Origin: Limonium bicolor
Lineage: Eukaryota > Streptophyta > Magnoliopsida > Caryophyllales > Plumbaginaceae
DNA length: 64,000 nucleotides
Direction: 5' to 3'
Assembly (NCBI GenBank): GCA_023374045.1
Contig: CM041776.1
Span: 140,991,296 to 141,055,295 of the forward strand
Every line of letters starts with the position of its first letter. Position 1 is the stretch's first letter. Under the pieces are notes generated by a model. That model had not been told where the DNA came from, searched no databases, and worked only from the letters and a program-made list of their open reading frames with translations. This document shows, piece after piece, positions 1-12,498 of this stretch. The position numbers and the translations under genes were made by a program.

Positions 1-2195
1 ACCTCAGCCTCTTCCAATGAAATAGGAACAGTTGGAGGTTCATCTTCTGCATCATACTCATCCTCATCAACCACACCATCCACACCAACTATTCCTCTTC
101 TCCCTTTAAGCACAACAGACCATCTAGGATTACAGGGATCAGTTACATAAAATATCTGCTTAACCTTCGTCCCAACAACGAATGGCTCAACCGTGGGAGT
201 AGCTCTAGACAGATCAACCAGTTTCATACCATGCTCCTCCTCACGGTAGCCATGATTGTTGTTAACCCAGTTACAGCGGAAAACACACATTTCGTAGCTG
301 TTGTAGTCCAATACCCAGATGTCTTGTATAACACCGAAATATGATTGTTGTACCGAGACAGGACTATGACCCACGACACCGATGTCATATAAGTTTTGAT
401 AAGCTTCAAGCTCTACACCACTGTTTTGATTCGTTGACTTCTGATCCTGACGTTCTGTGAAAAAGGTGAATCCGTTGACATCGTACCCCTCATAAGAAAT
501 TACATCCAGATTTGGTCCAAATGCAACTACTTTAATCAGTTCAGGCACATTCGTGGACTGATCGGACAACACTCTCTCTTTGAACCATCGGACAAATGTC
601 CTATTCTGCTCATTTTGTAGTCTAACGTCACTCATGTTTGGATATTGTGCTCTTAAAACACACAAGTGTTCATCAAAGTATGGTTCAACATCTTCAAGAT
701 GACTTAGCACAACTAAATGAGCTTTGTTAAGAGTGTCTATGTCAATTCTTTTCAGTTTCCTTCCAACCGTGCCAACACCCTTCAATCTGCCCTCGTGTCT
801 AGAACGTGGAAGTCCAATGGTATCGACACCTTCTAGGTAATTGGTGCAGAAGTCTACAACTTCCTCTGTGATAGTGCCCTCTATAATACTACCCTCTGGG
901 TGACGACGGTTCTTCATTTTCTTCTTCAGGACACCCATGTACCTTTCGAACGGATACATGTAGCGAAGGTACAAAGGACCACACATCAGAATCTCTCTTA
1001 CAAGATGCACGAGGAGATGGATCATTATGTCGAAGAACGATGGAGGAAAATACATCTCCAGCTGGCACATTGTCACAATAAGATCCTTTTGTAATTTAGA
1101 CAGAGTGTCCACATCAAGAACCTTAGACGAAATGGATTTGAGGAAGACACTGACGTTTGTGATTGTGTGTCTGACAGCATCCGGCAAGATCCCACGTAGT
1201 GCAATTGGCAAAAATTCTTGAAGTAGGACATGATAATCGTGAGATTTCATTCCTACTAATTTGAAATCTATCATGGACACTAGGTTTCTTATGTTTGAGG
1301 AGTAACCTGATGGCACCTTGATGTTGTAAAGGGTACTGCATAGACTATGTTTCTCTTCTTTAGACAGAGTGTGACAGGCAGGAGGCAAGAATGTGCGTTT
1401 TCCACGTTCTTACGGGCCAAGCTCTGTGCGTATGCCCAACTCAATTAAATCTTTTATTCCTTTCAAATGATCCTTTGTCTTTCCTTTTATGTTCAAAAGA
1501 GTGCTAGTGACACTTTCACCCACGTTCTTCTCGACATGCATCCCATCGATACAATGTCTAACCTCCAGATGCTGCCAGTACTCTAGTTCCCAAAATATTG
1601 ATTTCTTTTTCCAGACACTTTTTTCATCACTTTTGGTTGGCGGCCCGAAGTTGTTCACAATATTATCCAACTTTTTGTAAATCTCTGTACCTGTCAAAGG
1701 CTGGCGCGCCATGCTGTGATCAGTTTTCCCATCGAACTCTTTCGCCATCTTTCGATACTTATGTCCTTTTGGAAGCATTTTTCGGTGGCCCATATACACG
1801 GTTTTCCCACTATGTTTCAAGCGAATGCTACAAGTGTTTTCACCACAAATCGGACACGCCAACGCCCCCTTTTTGAATAGCCTGAAAGATTACCATAAGC
1901 GGGGAAATCATTGATTGTGCAGTACAACATAGCACGCAAATTGAAGTCCTCTTTACTGAATGAGTCATAAACCGTAGCCCCTTCATTCCACAAGAGTTGT
2001 AGATCCTCTATCAAAGGTTGTAGGAATACGTCAATTTTGTTGCCCGTTGCTTTGGACCAGATATTAAAAGACAACAAGATGTGTCTTGGTTTCATGCATA
2101 ACCACGGCGGTAGATTGTAAATAACCAAAAGCACAGGCCAGGTACTGTGTATGCTACTCAAAGTACCGTAAGGGTTCATCCCATCCGTGCACAAG
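1..2195 (-). pseudogene. CACTA-1 TNP2-type transposase, C-terminal two thirds (broken, runs off left edge)
   Basis: Minus-strand reading gives the plant En/Spm TNPD order: the Transposase_21 core (TDGMNPYGT at about 2190, CPICGENT at about 1855, a GMHVEKN block at about 1540), then DUF4218 (FPPSFFD and HLVREI blocks, about 1050-980), then DUF4216 up to the edge. The family cuts CACTA ends in the nucleus. There is a frameshift between 1862 and 1817, and an in-frame TAA at 1412-1410 between the core and DUF4218. After that stop the same frame appears open to position 3, so the lesions I can see are few. The N-terminal side continues at 3875-4050 beyond an inserted solo LTR. The left end of the gene and its CACTA terminal repeat lie outside the window. 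The family call is firm; a functional product is excluded by the breaks. Confidence 0.9.
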
Positions 2196-3874
2196 TGTTA
2201 GCAGAAATATATTACTATCTCTACCTAGGCAGTGTACCTATCGTTTTGCGGAATAGTGAATTGAGTGGGGTTGTCGATCTCAGGGACCTCATTCAATTAA
2301 CTGACAATTTATTTACTAACTGAGAAACTAAACTAAGAAAACAGGAAATGTCACTTTTTTTCAGGTTTGCTTAATTTAATAAAAGAAAAACTCAACGAAC
2401 TAAAATAAAATAATAAAATAATAAAACAGTAAAAATAAAAATAAACTAAAATAAAGAGATAAAGATTCAAATCTAAAATCTAAAGAAGCACCCCGGATTG
2501 TTCTGCAAACCTTCACTTTATTAATCTATTTATAAACTCTTCCCTAATTCTGCAATAAACTCAGGAATCTTAATTAATTCATTGACCGGTCCCTGTACAA
2601 CGAATCCTAACTAGTAGAAATAACAAGCCGCAAACCATGCCCAAGTCAAATCTAACCAATCGCTTTATAACCAATTCCTATTGGAGACAGATTAACCTAT
2701 AGGCAAACCATGCTTCTAGTCGTTAATCCGGTTTAACTTCCTATGTCTTGTTTACTAATCTCAGCGCCGCATTTTGATTAGAAAACTACAAGGATTGCTT
2801 TAATAATTAGCTAGAGAATTAAAGCACATGAAGAATAGGAATTAAACTACTGCAATTATAATCAGAGAAAAAGATTACAAAATAACTATAAAGATTCGGT
2901 TTGCTACCCCAACCCGGGGAGCTAAACTACTACTCAAACATAACTCTAAAAATAATAAAAAAAACAAAGGAAGAACACTTTGACAGATTAGACAAAAAGG
3001 AAAGAAGAAACCCTATTAAGAAGATTCTTTGCTCCGCCTTCTGTCTTCACGTGTCTCTGCATTAATCCTCTGTCAGAAGTGTGGTGTGGTAACAATGGTG
3101 GAATCGTGGGTGTGCAAGGAGAGACTGAGAGGCCGAAGCCTCTCTCTGGTGTGGCGGCGTACAGGGCGTGTGAGCATACCCGTAAACCCTAACTCCCGTC
3201 CTTATAAAGCAGCAGCCGTCCCCGCATATTTATCAACATTATCATCCTTTTTATCTCCGCGTAAATAATAGTTTGTCTTGATAACAGCTTGTGAAATCTC
3301 GATCATAAATAATGTGCAGCAAAGTTAGTAATAGTACGCTTCAGAATGATAATTAAACCATCATTATATTCATGCTTGGCGGTTGTCTATGATTGTGAAA
3401 CCGTGAGCACTATGAATTGATGTTAATCGATTTAGTTCGACTTTCATGCACTCACATGGTGCTCCAGTACCCTGAATGTGATATAAAAATCACAATACAT
3501 ATATAATGATGAAAGATGATTAATATCAATAGTAAAGTGCAGCAGCGGAACTCAAAAGTGATAGTAAATGATGGAGTAATGATGGAATAATAATTGATTA
3601 ATAATGATGTTGATCAAGTGATTATCTAATGATGTGTGCATGTCTTTTACGGGTGTGTAAGTCAGTGGTAAATAAACGAGAATGCTGATCAATTAATCGT
3701 GAGATAAAGTATTAATTCCAAGTATTTTTCCTACATTCGACACATAAAATATATTAGTTCACATCAAAACATAAATATAAGGAAAAACATATGATAAGTC
3801 AGAAATATGACATGAATTGTTGTGAGAATATGAAGAATTAAAGCCCTAAAAGTATATATATTTCACACTTATCA
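2196..3874. mobile_element. Solo LTR (family G, copy 1) inserted in CACTA-1 transposase
   Basis: The 1679-bp element has TG...CA ends (starts TGTTAGCAG, ends CACTTATCA) and is flanked by a perfect 5-bp duplication ACAAG (2191-2195 and 3875-3879). A related copy lies at 21418-23177 with the same ends and its own duplication; they share the segments around CTAGGCAGTGTACC (2225) and GACCGGTCCCTG (2585). It has no coding sequence, primer site or second LTR, so it reads as a solo LTR left by LTR-LTR recombination. A small non-autonomous element is possible. Read on the minus strand it starts TGATAAGTG, a common form for plant LTRs, so the parent probably ran on the minus strand. Removing it with one duplication rejoins the transposase reading frame exactly. 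Confidence 0.88.
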
Positions 3875-4050
3875 ACAAGCCTAGCCTTAGGTTTCTCGGT
3901 TCGTTACCAAACTCAGGAAATTTTACGTCTATGTTTCTCCACTGTGGTGCATCAGCGGGATGTCTTAATCTGCCATCCTTTTTCCTGTGAACTGAATGCC
4001 ACCGAAGATTCTCTGCGTCTTTCTCAATGGAGAACAAACGTCTGAACCTT
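3875..4050 (-). pseudogene. CACTA-1 TNP2 transposase, piece upstream of the solo LTR
   Basis: Minus-strand codons from about 4050 encode the start of the Transposase_21 domain (RFRRLFSIEKDA, then RHPADAPQW, then EPRNLRLGL). The last of these joins in frame to CTDGMNPYGT at 2194 once the solo LTR and one ACAAG copy are removed. The upstream end is cut at 4050/4051 by the terminal repeat of a second CACTA element, so the gene's N-terminus is not here. It should lie beyond the far end of CACTA-2, but I do not find it after the gap. Confidence 0.88.
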
Positions 4051-4066
4051 CACTACAAAAAAACTG
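4051..4066. repeat. CACTA-2 terminal inverted repeat (3' end)
   Basis: CACTACAAAAAAACTG matches the canonical plant CACTA terminus. It lies exactly where the CACTA-1 reading frame stops. Its partner should be the reverse complement followed by CTT. Confidence 0.85.
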
Positions 4067-4069
4067 CCC

Positions 4070-4400
4070 TTTACCAACGGGCAAAATCCGTTGCTGAAAG
4101 TTGAAAATCCGTTGGAATAGGGCAGTTTGGGCTGCTGCAACGGATGATTTTCCGTTGCTATACCTACTGTTGCTATAAGTCTATACTAACGAAAAAATGT
4201 CCGTTGCAGCAGTCCCAAAGTCTATAACAACGGATATATCCGTTGGTACATACCTTTCCAGATTTGGCCGGCATGCAACTTTAGCATCAGACAGTTCCGT
4301 TGGTATAGACCATTTGCAACAGAAAATTCTGGTTGGATGACTATTGTATTTAACCCTTCTGCAACAGAAAATTCCATTGGTAAACATTCATTGGTGACTA
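4070..4400. repeat. CACTA-2 subterminal repeat region (TCCGTTG/CAACGGA motifs)
   Basis: The heptamer TCCGTTG or its complement recurs in both orientations through this stretch (about 4086, 4107, 4138, 4150, 4199, 4230, 4240 and 4295), often as close inverted pairs such as AACGGATATATCCGTT near 4228. In En/Spm, arrays of this kind next to the terminal repeats are the binding sites of TNPA. Binding here is inferred from position and repetition. Nothing coding is seen; 4401-4878 is AT-rich 3' sequence of the element with no feature I recognise. Confidence 0.75.
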
Positions 4401-4878
4401 CTATTGTTGTAGCCACTGCATATATAACCTGTATCCTCATCATACCATGTATAATACACATTTATTCATGTGCAACATTGATAAACTTGGATGAGCAATG
4501 CACTATTACTTCAAACAAACTTATATAATTAATATGTATAAAGTAGTTAATTACAAAGTCTTATATAATCTGATACATATGTTCAACACTACTAGGTAAA
4601 AATAAAAAAAGACACAGCCAGCTTGCACTTAAATGTGTACCCACTTTCTTCCAAAAATCAACCCACTTTCTTCCAAAAATCTATCTCTACTTCACTAAGA
4701 ACTTGCTATGCTAATAAACAACTCAAAAGCTCCTTAGTTCAACTTCTTCATTTACCTGAAAGAGTGAATATAAGATTAAATTAGAGTGAGTACATATCTA
4801 AACATGATTGAAGTCATAACACACTGAATTAAGTATATATAGATATCTACACATACCGCCTCTTAATATTTTCCCAAA

Positions 4879-7031
4879 TCAAAGGCTTGCATTGTTGTTT
4901 TGGTTACTTGAAGATGGAGATTTTTCAATACCACTAGCACCAGTAGAAGCCTTTTAGAAACAATGCAGTTAGCACATATTTGTCACAATGGAAGAAAAAC
5001 AACAGAAGTTTACATCAACCTATCCTACCACATAAGCCACACATATAGGATCATGTTGTTGACATCATCATGATACATGTTGCATCACATAACCAGGAAA
5101 ACTGCTGGAAAAATGTCAAACAGCAAGCATATACACAGCACATGTTTGTCACAGTATAAGAAATAAAAACAGAAGTTTACATATCAACCTATCCTACCAC
5201 ATAAGCCACCATATAGGATCATGTTGTTGAAAAACAGCAAGCACATACAACACATTCACCGTCTTACCAATCTCAGAAAGATACTAGTAAATGTGACAGT
5301 TTTCACAAAAGAAAGTTCCACATTCAGCTGTTTGAAAACCAGCAGATAGCATATATACTAATTCCATTATATATCCTTTACAGAAGAAAGCAACACAAAC
5401 CAAAAAATATAGCACACACAATTAGAAGCATACCTGATTTACCCAAGCCTCTTCTATCATATTTTCTAAGTTGAATCTCGGGTTGAATTATTTGACAGCA
5501 TCAGCCAAGCAACGAATTACCTTGAACAGTCCATCAATATCCTTTCGAGTGTCACCATTTCCTTGCTGTGAAGATTCTGCACCATTTACAAACATCTTTC
5601 CCATGCATCTAACATGACCCTTTTTCTCAGGTCCTTATGCTTAGCATAAATATCTTCTTTCCAAGGTATCTTATCACCATTAGGATGTGTACTACTAGAT
5701 GCCAAATCTGTCTTCATTGCTTCCTGTACACATCATACAATGTAATTAGTACATGTTTATCAACCTGAAACATTGATATATAATTGAAAGAATTTTAATA
5801 CCGCCATTTCAGCAGCTTCTGGTGTAACATATTCTCCTGTTTTACTGCTGAATCGAGTTTTGATGTAAATTGCAGCACGGGAAGGAAGAGTTCCACTCGA
5901 TTTTACAGTCTTGGGTACATAAATTAAGAAAAAATGTTCATTGATTATTATCTATTGTGAATGCAATCTCATTTAGTTATGCAATGTGAAACAAAATGAA
6001 ATCAATCACCTCTTCATGGATGACTCTAGCAAATGTCTTTGTTCCACCTGTATGAGGATCCTTACTCTTGCTTTTATTCACTTTGTTTATCTCACTAATT
6101 TTCTGCATAATAGAAGTGAAATAACTTAGTCATACAAAAGTGAAATAACCAAGGCATAACATGCTATAGTTACAAAAAATAAAAACCTATCATTTTACCT
6201 TAGCTCCTTCTGTAAGCCAATACGTGAGAAGCAATTTAAATTGTCCTTCATCAACCCTTCCATCATCCAATTTTTCCACCATTTGATCAAAAGTCTTGCT
6301 AGCATCAAATACTTACTCTTCAAAGAATTTTTCCACAGCCTCCACTTATCATTCAAGTCAGCCAACACCCATCTCTTGGTTTCAGCCATATCAGGTGCAA
6401 AAGAGAATTTTTTCTGATGAAATAAATATTATATGAACACGACTACAAAACATTTATGATAAAGACCATAAACAAGTTTGATCTATTGTAGAGAGTGTAT
6501 CATATATACCTACACAAGCTCCACATATCATCTTTCTTTTTTTGCGGCATCTTACGCCAATCAGCATAATCAATAGGTGCATACCTAGAGTCTCGAGCTA
6601 CAGTGCCCAAGAAACGGGTAAGTGTAGCACCTTCATCACCAACCGGAGCTCCGTAGCGATTTAGCTCAACTTTGATTTTCTTATTTGATTCCAACTCCCA
6701 AACATCAGCCATAACAGTAGCGCCGCGAGTCTTTTTTTCAGTTTGTGTTTCTTCTATTGATGTAAAAAGTATCAACTTCATAGTTTGTCATAAGGTATAA
6801 ATGATCACTTATCTTTGTTGCTGAAAATAAAAATAAAGGACAAAAATTCAAACCTTGCTGCCCAAATTCACATTCTAGAGTTTCACCGTCCGAGGAGTTT
6901 ACATGAACTTGTCCGTTATCTCCACACTCTTCAGAGGTATGTTGAGTCTCTGTTGTTTCTCCTTCTCCATTTGATGAGTAGCCACTCACTTGATTGCAGG
7001 TTACAATGTTCAATCTTTTCCTTTTTGCCAT
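4879..7031 (-). pseudogene. TNPA-like second CACTA protein (Transposase_24 family), seven exons
   Basis: A spliced minus-strand gene fits the plant Ptta/En/Spm Transposase_24 family, the DNA-binding partner of TNPD. By GT/AG sites and family blocks I read exons at about 7031-6854 (start MAKRKRLN), 6753-6510 (ADVWELESN, then WRKMPQKKKDDMW), 6413-6199 (FSFAPDMAETKRW), 6102-6010 (GGTKTFARV), 5910-5802 (LPSRAAIYI), 5723-5434 and 4950-4879 (ends NNNASL, stop TGA at 4881-4879). Breaks: a frameshift near 6313 in exon 3, and a frameshift in a short homopolymer plus an in-frame TAA in the 5723-5434 exon. The start at 7031 is chosen because the basic N-terminus there opens directly into the first exon; the longer upstream ORF is hydrophobic and lies in a repeat. 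The large last intron contains a duplicated block of about 55 bp (5008-5062 and 5170-5230). Confidence 0.75.
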
Positions 7032-7065
7032 TTTCAAAGCTGTCTTTGCAAACAACTCAGTAACG

Positions 7066-7375
7066 AATGCTATAAAGAAAAACAGCAACAAAAACAAAAA
7101 TAATAGACAACAAATGAGCAGCAGCAACATGAATTTCATCTAGAAGTAATATTTAGATCTGAAATTGTGTTGTTCAACACATGTCAATATTAAATGCTCA
7201 AAATTAAAGTGTAGTAACGAATGATATAAAGAAACAGCAACAAAAACGAAATGAATAGACAACAAATGAGCAGCAGCAACATGAATTTCAACTAGAAGTA
7301 GTATTTAGATTTGAAAATTGTATTGTTCAACATTCATCAACATTATATGCTCAAAATTAAAGTGCATTAGTAGCA
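7066..7375. repeat. Tandem direct duplication between the two CACTA-2 genes
   Basis: About 145 bp is present twice head to tail (roughly 7066-7212 and 7213-7375). Both copies share AACAAATGAGCAGCAGCAAC and the following AATTTCA.CTAGAAGTA block. It lies between the stop of the TNPD gene (7386) and the start of the TNPA-like gene, so it may hold promoter or terminator sequence of the second gene. That role is inferred from position only. Confidence 0.8.
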
Positions 7376-7385
7376 ACAATCAACA

Positions 7386-10300
7386 TTAAACAAAATGTTG
7401 TTCATAGTCTTCATCTTCCAACTGATCTTGCTCTTGTGTTGAAATAATATCAACTTCGTCATCCACATCAACTCTATGTAATGACTGTTGATCAAAAGGT
7501 TCAGTAGCTGCTTCTACACCCAAATCAAGGGATGATTTTTCACCCATATCATAGAGATCCCTTAACTTCACATGTCTCACAGCCATCCACCCGTTATGAA
7601 TAACATCTTTAATGTAATAGACCTTTTTGGCTTGAGATGCAAAAATATATGGATCATCTGTCCAGTTAGATCCTGTGTGCACCATATGTGAAGGGTTGAC
7701 AAGAGTGATCCCAAACTTATCCTTTTTGCAACCTCTGTTGACATCAATCCATTCACACTTAAAAAGATCAAACTTTTTGAAGCCAGAATAGTTCAATTGA
7801 ATAATCTCCTTGATAGATCCATAGTAGTTAACTTGACCACTCACGGGTTGAGTATCTCTTGAACTTGCATAACTTTCACAATCGACTTGCACAACAACTC
7901 CATGGTTTTGGGTTTTCAAGTGTCTATCGTGATCCTTCGTGTGAAATCTAAATCCGTTAACAACGTAACCAGAAAAATATCTAGCTAAATCACTAGGGCC
8001 ACGAGCAAGCCACTTGATTTCACTTGTGACTTCATTGCTGCCACCTTCCTCTAATCGTGCTACCTAAGGAGAGATCTTTAACACATTAATAAATTTGTAC
8101 TACACTAAGAAATAAATTGTCAGTACTACTTATATAAGGGTGTAGATATACCCTTTCTCGAAACCAGCCGCAAAATTCGTCACAATGAGTTTTCTCTAGC
8201 TCGTAAGGCTCACCCTTCTACCACGTGATTTCTTTTTAAGAATTTCTTTGTGTTCCCTGAATAACTCAGCGACTTTAGTGATATGTTGTGTGAAAAAGAA
8301 ACAATGAGTATTAGTTCAAGGATAACTTACATTCGAAACTTGGTGACCGATTCAATATTGAATAGCACATATCTATGTGCTTGTAGCAATGATTTTTCAT
8401 CGAGCTTTATCCGTGCAACTCGTTTCCTTTTCCGACCTGTGACTTCTCCATCCAACTTTACTCCTAGTGGTCGACCTTGGTTGATACATGCTTGTTCTTC
8501 ACTTAATTCTGCAAGATACTCATCATTTCGAATGGGTCGAGTAAATCTTGTTTCTATCCCAGTGAAGTATCGAGAGCAAAATGTTAGACACTCATCAGCT
8601 ATGTAACCTTCGGCAATGGAACCTTCCGGATGGGCTCTATTTCGTACATATGACTTTAGAGTACATAGAAACCTACAAAATGTGTACCTTGTGATACATT
8701 TTTTAAATCAAACCAAAACAGAACATATTTTGCCATTTGATAAAAAAAAAGGTACCATACCTTTCGACAGGATACATCCATCTGTAGCAAACTGGACCAC
8801 CAATCTTAGCTTCACTAGCCAAGTGAATAACCAAATGGATCATCACTGTGAAAAATGATGGAGGGAATATCCTTTCCAATTTGCACAAAGTAAGAGGAAT
8901 TTGAGACTCTAAAATTTCAAGATCCTTAACAGATATCGCCTTTGAGCATATATTCTTGAAGTAGTTACAAAGTTCAATCAGGATCATGGTGACATCATCA
9001 GGTAGATGGCCCCGGAGAGCAACGGGCAAGAATTCTTGCATTAGCATATGACAATCATAGCTTTTAAGCCCAATCAACTTCTTTTGGGAAGATTGCACAC
9101 AACGGGAGATATTTGATGAGCATTCATCCGGAACTTTCATTTCCTTGAGAACTTGAAGAAAAACTATCTTTCTCCTTGTTCGTCATCTGATAGAGGGCTT
9201 TCGGTAAATATATTCTATCAGAAGTGGAGCGCTTTTTTGGATGGAGGGAACTTCTTATGCCCATTACTTGGAGGTCAAGTCTAGCCTTAAGGTTGTCTTT
9301 TGACTTTCCAGCTTGCCCCAAGAATGTTCCACTGACGTTTTCGAATGCATTTTTTTCTATGTGCATCGCATCGAGACTGTGTCGAAGCAAATTATCCTTC
9401 CAATAAGGTAGTGAAAACAAAATTGACTTACGTTTCCAAGGTCCAAGGCTGACAATGTCTTCAAAGAACTCAAAACCATCAAGTTTTTGTAATATTTCAG
9501 CCCCAGATAAAGGGTAGGGGGAGGTCTCAACTCTTGTTCGCCATCAAAACTTTGACATTCTGTACGAAAGGTGTGCCCTTCTTCTAACCAGCGACGACTA
9601 CCCATGTAGCAATATTTCCCACCGTGATGTAACCATTTGATGTAGTATTAACTCCACACCATGGACAAGCAAATTGTCCTTTTGTGCTATATCCAGAAAG
9701 AGTAGCATATCCAGGAAAATCACTTATTGTTGTCAATATGGCTGCACGTAATTGAAAAGTTTCATTTCGAGAAGCATCAAAGGTTTCAATACCCATGTCC
9801 CATAACTCCTTCAACTCTTGTATCAATGGTTGCATGTATACGTCCATCTTGTTACCAGGAGCTTTTGGGCCAGGAATAAGCAAAGAGAGGATAAAATTCG
9901 GTTGTTTCATAAGCCATCCATGGTGGTAAATTGTAGGGAATTAAGATGACAGGCCAAGTGCTATGAGCAACATTCATGGTTCTGAAAGGATTAAAACCAT
10001 CTGAGGCTAATGCTAGACGAACATTACGGGGTTCAGATGAAAACTGTTGAAATTTGGAATCGAAGTGCTTCCAAGCCAAGGAGTCAGATGGATGTCTCAT
10101 CAGATCATCTTGTCGAGGTTCATCATGATGCCATCTCATTAGAGATGCAGTTTTTTCAGATAAGAACAACCTTTGTAACCTTGGTTTTAAAGGAAACCAA
10201 CGTAAAACCTTTGCTGGTTTCCTCTTCTTTGTTGGTGATAGTTGAGCACTAGAATCTTCATCATCACAATTATTGTCTACCACCTAGAAGCCCCACAATC

Positions 10301-11023
10301 ACAAGAAACTGCATCCTTCTTATCACCCCAGAAAAGCATGCAATCATTTGGACAAGCATGAATCTTCTCATAACCTAAACCCAAGCTTGAGATCATTTGC
10401 TTAACTTCATAAAATGATTCTGGTAACAAATTCTCGTCAGGCAGCAACTCTTTCAAAAACTTCAACAACATGGTGAATGACTTATTAGTCCAACCATTAA
10501 GACATTTGATATGATATAGCTGGATCACACATGATAACTTGCTGTGTTTTTTACAGTTAGGGTATATCTTTTGATCAGCATCTCTAATCAATTTATAAAA
10601 TGTGTCTGCTGCATTCAATGATATCGGTGGAGGATTATCATGTGATCACACCAATATTGACATCTTCAATTCCATCTATATTGTCATCTCTCATCAATGG
10701 TTGACCAATATCATGTAAAAGGTCCATAATACCATCTCTAGATATGGTTTGCTCAACATTGGAAGTTCCCAACGTGGAGGTTCCTGGCATGTCTATATCA
10801 CTCATCCATTCGTCATAACTAAAATTTTTCATGAACCCTTTAACAAGCAAATCTTCAAACATTTGCTTTTTTGAACGGTGGAATAATTTAGACACCCTCG
10901 ACATGGACATTTAACCTTTGTTGTTTCAGGTCTCCCTTGAAAGATAACATCAATAAGACCACGGGCACAACCACTTTTGAATTCTCTGGTTGATCTAGGT
11001 TTATGAATCCAAAATTTATCCAT
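7386..11023 (-). pseudogene. TNPD/TNP2-type CACTA transposase of CACTA-2, frameshifted
   Basis: Start ATG at 11023 opens the Transpos_assoc domain (MDKFWIHKPRS, then CPCRGCLN). Next come the Transposase_21 core (KVLRWFPLKPRLQRLF at about 10210, SDGFNPFRTM at about 10005, CPWCGVNT at about 9660, DAMHIEKNAFE at about 9370), DUF4218 (FPPSFFTVMIHL at about 8855, RNRAHPEGS at about 8640) and DUF4216 (8063-7386, acidic C-terminus). Introns fit GT...AG at 8760-8673, 8330-8273 and 8151-8064. Frameshifts are visible near 10870 (T6 run), 10640, 9910-9850, about 9600, about 9520 (C run), about 9165 (T run) and about 8200. Most lie in or beside homopolymers, so some could be assembly errors. Family and domain order are secure; an intact protein is not encoded as read. 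Confidence 0.88.
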
Positions 11024-12498
11024 AGCTAATTTTTACTCAAAGGGCTTAATCTGAAATATAGTAATTACCGTGTGTAAAATACTAAAGCAATTAGAAAATA
11101 TGACCATAACTATTAAGAATAGATTAGCAATATCTAATCTAGTAGTACAATTTTCCTAAAATTTTCTATTATTGTGTGCGCCAAACCATAATATTGACAC
11201 AAAGGAAATCACTTTTGATGAAATTACTTAGAAAAGGTTATTGTCTACATGTTATATAAAAGTTACACTTAAAGAAATTTTACTTGTAAAAAACTAGAAA
11301 GAACGTTGTACTAACATTGTGTTAGCTTTTTAAAACTATAAAGACATTTATTTCATAAAGTAGAAGGTGAGCTAATAGTGTTAATACTAGCAGTAAGTTT
11401 AGGGGGAGTACCGATTAGGAAAGAAGCTCTACAAAAAATGCATAAGATAATCATCATCTGTTCTACCTAAATTGTTACCGCAGATAACAAACATATTGAA
11501 GCAAACGTAAAAAGAGATATCTTAAGCCTTGAATCACTACACAAGTAGAGAAATAATTTACGAGAACCAACTAAGAACATAACCGAACTTGAAGTGAGAC
11601 AGTCACAACTGTCTACCGTAGGCAGAGAAGAAGGAATTGTTAGGGTGAAACAATTATGATCACTGGAAAAAATTCAATTAAATAAAACACATATAGTTAT
11701 TAAGGGAGGGTATTTTTTCTATCATAGCAACAGCTTAAAATGACAACAAAATAAAGTAAAACCAGAACAGTGTGTGGCGATAAAAAGATAACTTATAATA
11801 GAACAAAAATAATAGCAGCTTAATTGAACAACCATTTAAAATCCAGAAAAAAAATTAAATGGACTAATGATTAAAAAATAATTTATTGAATGCAGTTCTG
11901 AACTCATTCCTTGTGACAAACAGAACAGGAATTCACATTAGTAAGAACTCAGAAACTCAACGCCTTAGTCTCGGATACACACCACAAGAGTGAAACCTTA
12001 GGTCCAAAACATGACAATCATAATCTGACCAAACAGAATCATACAATCAAATTAAACAAGCAAATACGGATTCACACACAAGAATAATAAGAGGATGGGT
12101 TGGAACTCTCCATTCTCATTTGGAACAGCAGTGCTCATAACAAAGCTGACCAAATCTGAAGTATGATTTAGGCACGAGGGTTTAAGTATTATTTTCTAAC
12201 TATGCAGAAAACACACGGCTTACACTCAGTCATATAGACAAGTGTTTGTTTTGACTGGATGTGAACGCAAATGTGCACTGACCCTAAAAAACATATAAAT
12301 GATTCTTTTCGCAATAGTGCCCAACCCAGTGACGCAGAAAAATATAAAGATGAGCCTCAGAGAATCCAAGCAACATGTGACAATTATAAACCACAAAACT
12401 CACAGTGGTACTGAATCAAAGAGTTCTATTCTTCAAAAGTCACCGCCCAGCCCGATAGTTGAAGAACGAAGGAGTGTGAATCAGTGAGTAAGCTGTGT
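11024..12498. other. CACTA-2 5' leader/upstream region, no gene seen
   Basis: This stretch is AT-rich with no coding pattern in either strand beyond chance ORFs. It lies upstream of the TNPD start and should hold the 5' leader, promoter and subterminal repeats of CACTA-2. I do not see the TCCGTTG motif cluster found at the other end, which suggests the true terminus lies inside the adjoining gap. Confidence 0.6.

Larger units (their letters stand above)
4051..12498 (-). mobile_element. CACTA-2: En/Spm element with both transposase genes, 5' end lost in gap
   Basis: One end is CACTACAAAAAAACTG at 4051, adjoining CTT (4048-4050) as the likely 3-bp target duplication. The interior carries two minus-strand genes in the usual En/Spm order: TNPD/TNP2 (7386-11023), then TNPA-like (4879-7031). 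The end at 4051 is therefore the 3' end of the element. The opposite terminal repeat is not visible before the N run and probably lies in the gap. The element sits inside the CACTA-1 transposase, so it is younger than CACTA-1. Both genes carry frameshifts, so this copy is not autonomous as read. Confidence 0.85.

Noticed and set aside
1123..1341. 72-codon minus-strand ORF in CACTA-1
   Set aside because: It is a shadow frame; the true DUF4218 frame runs through the same DNA one base over.
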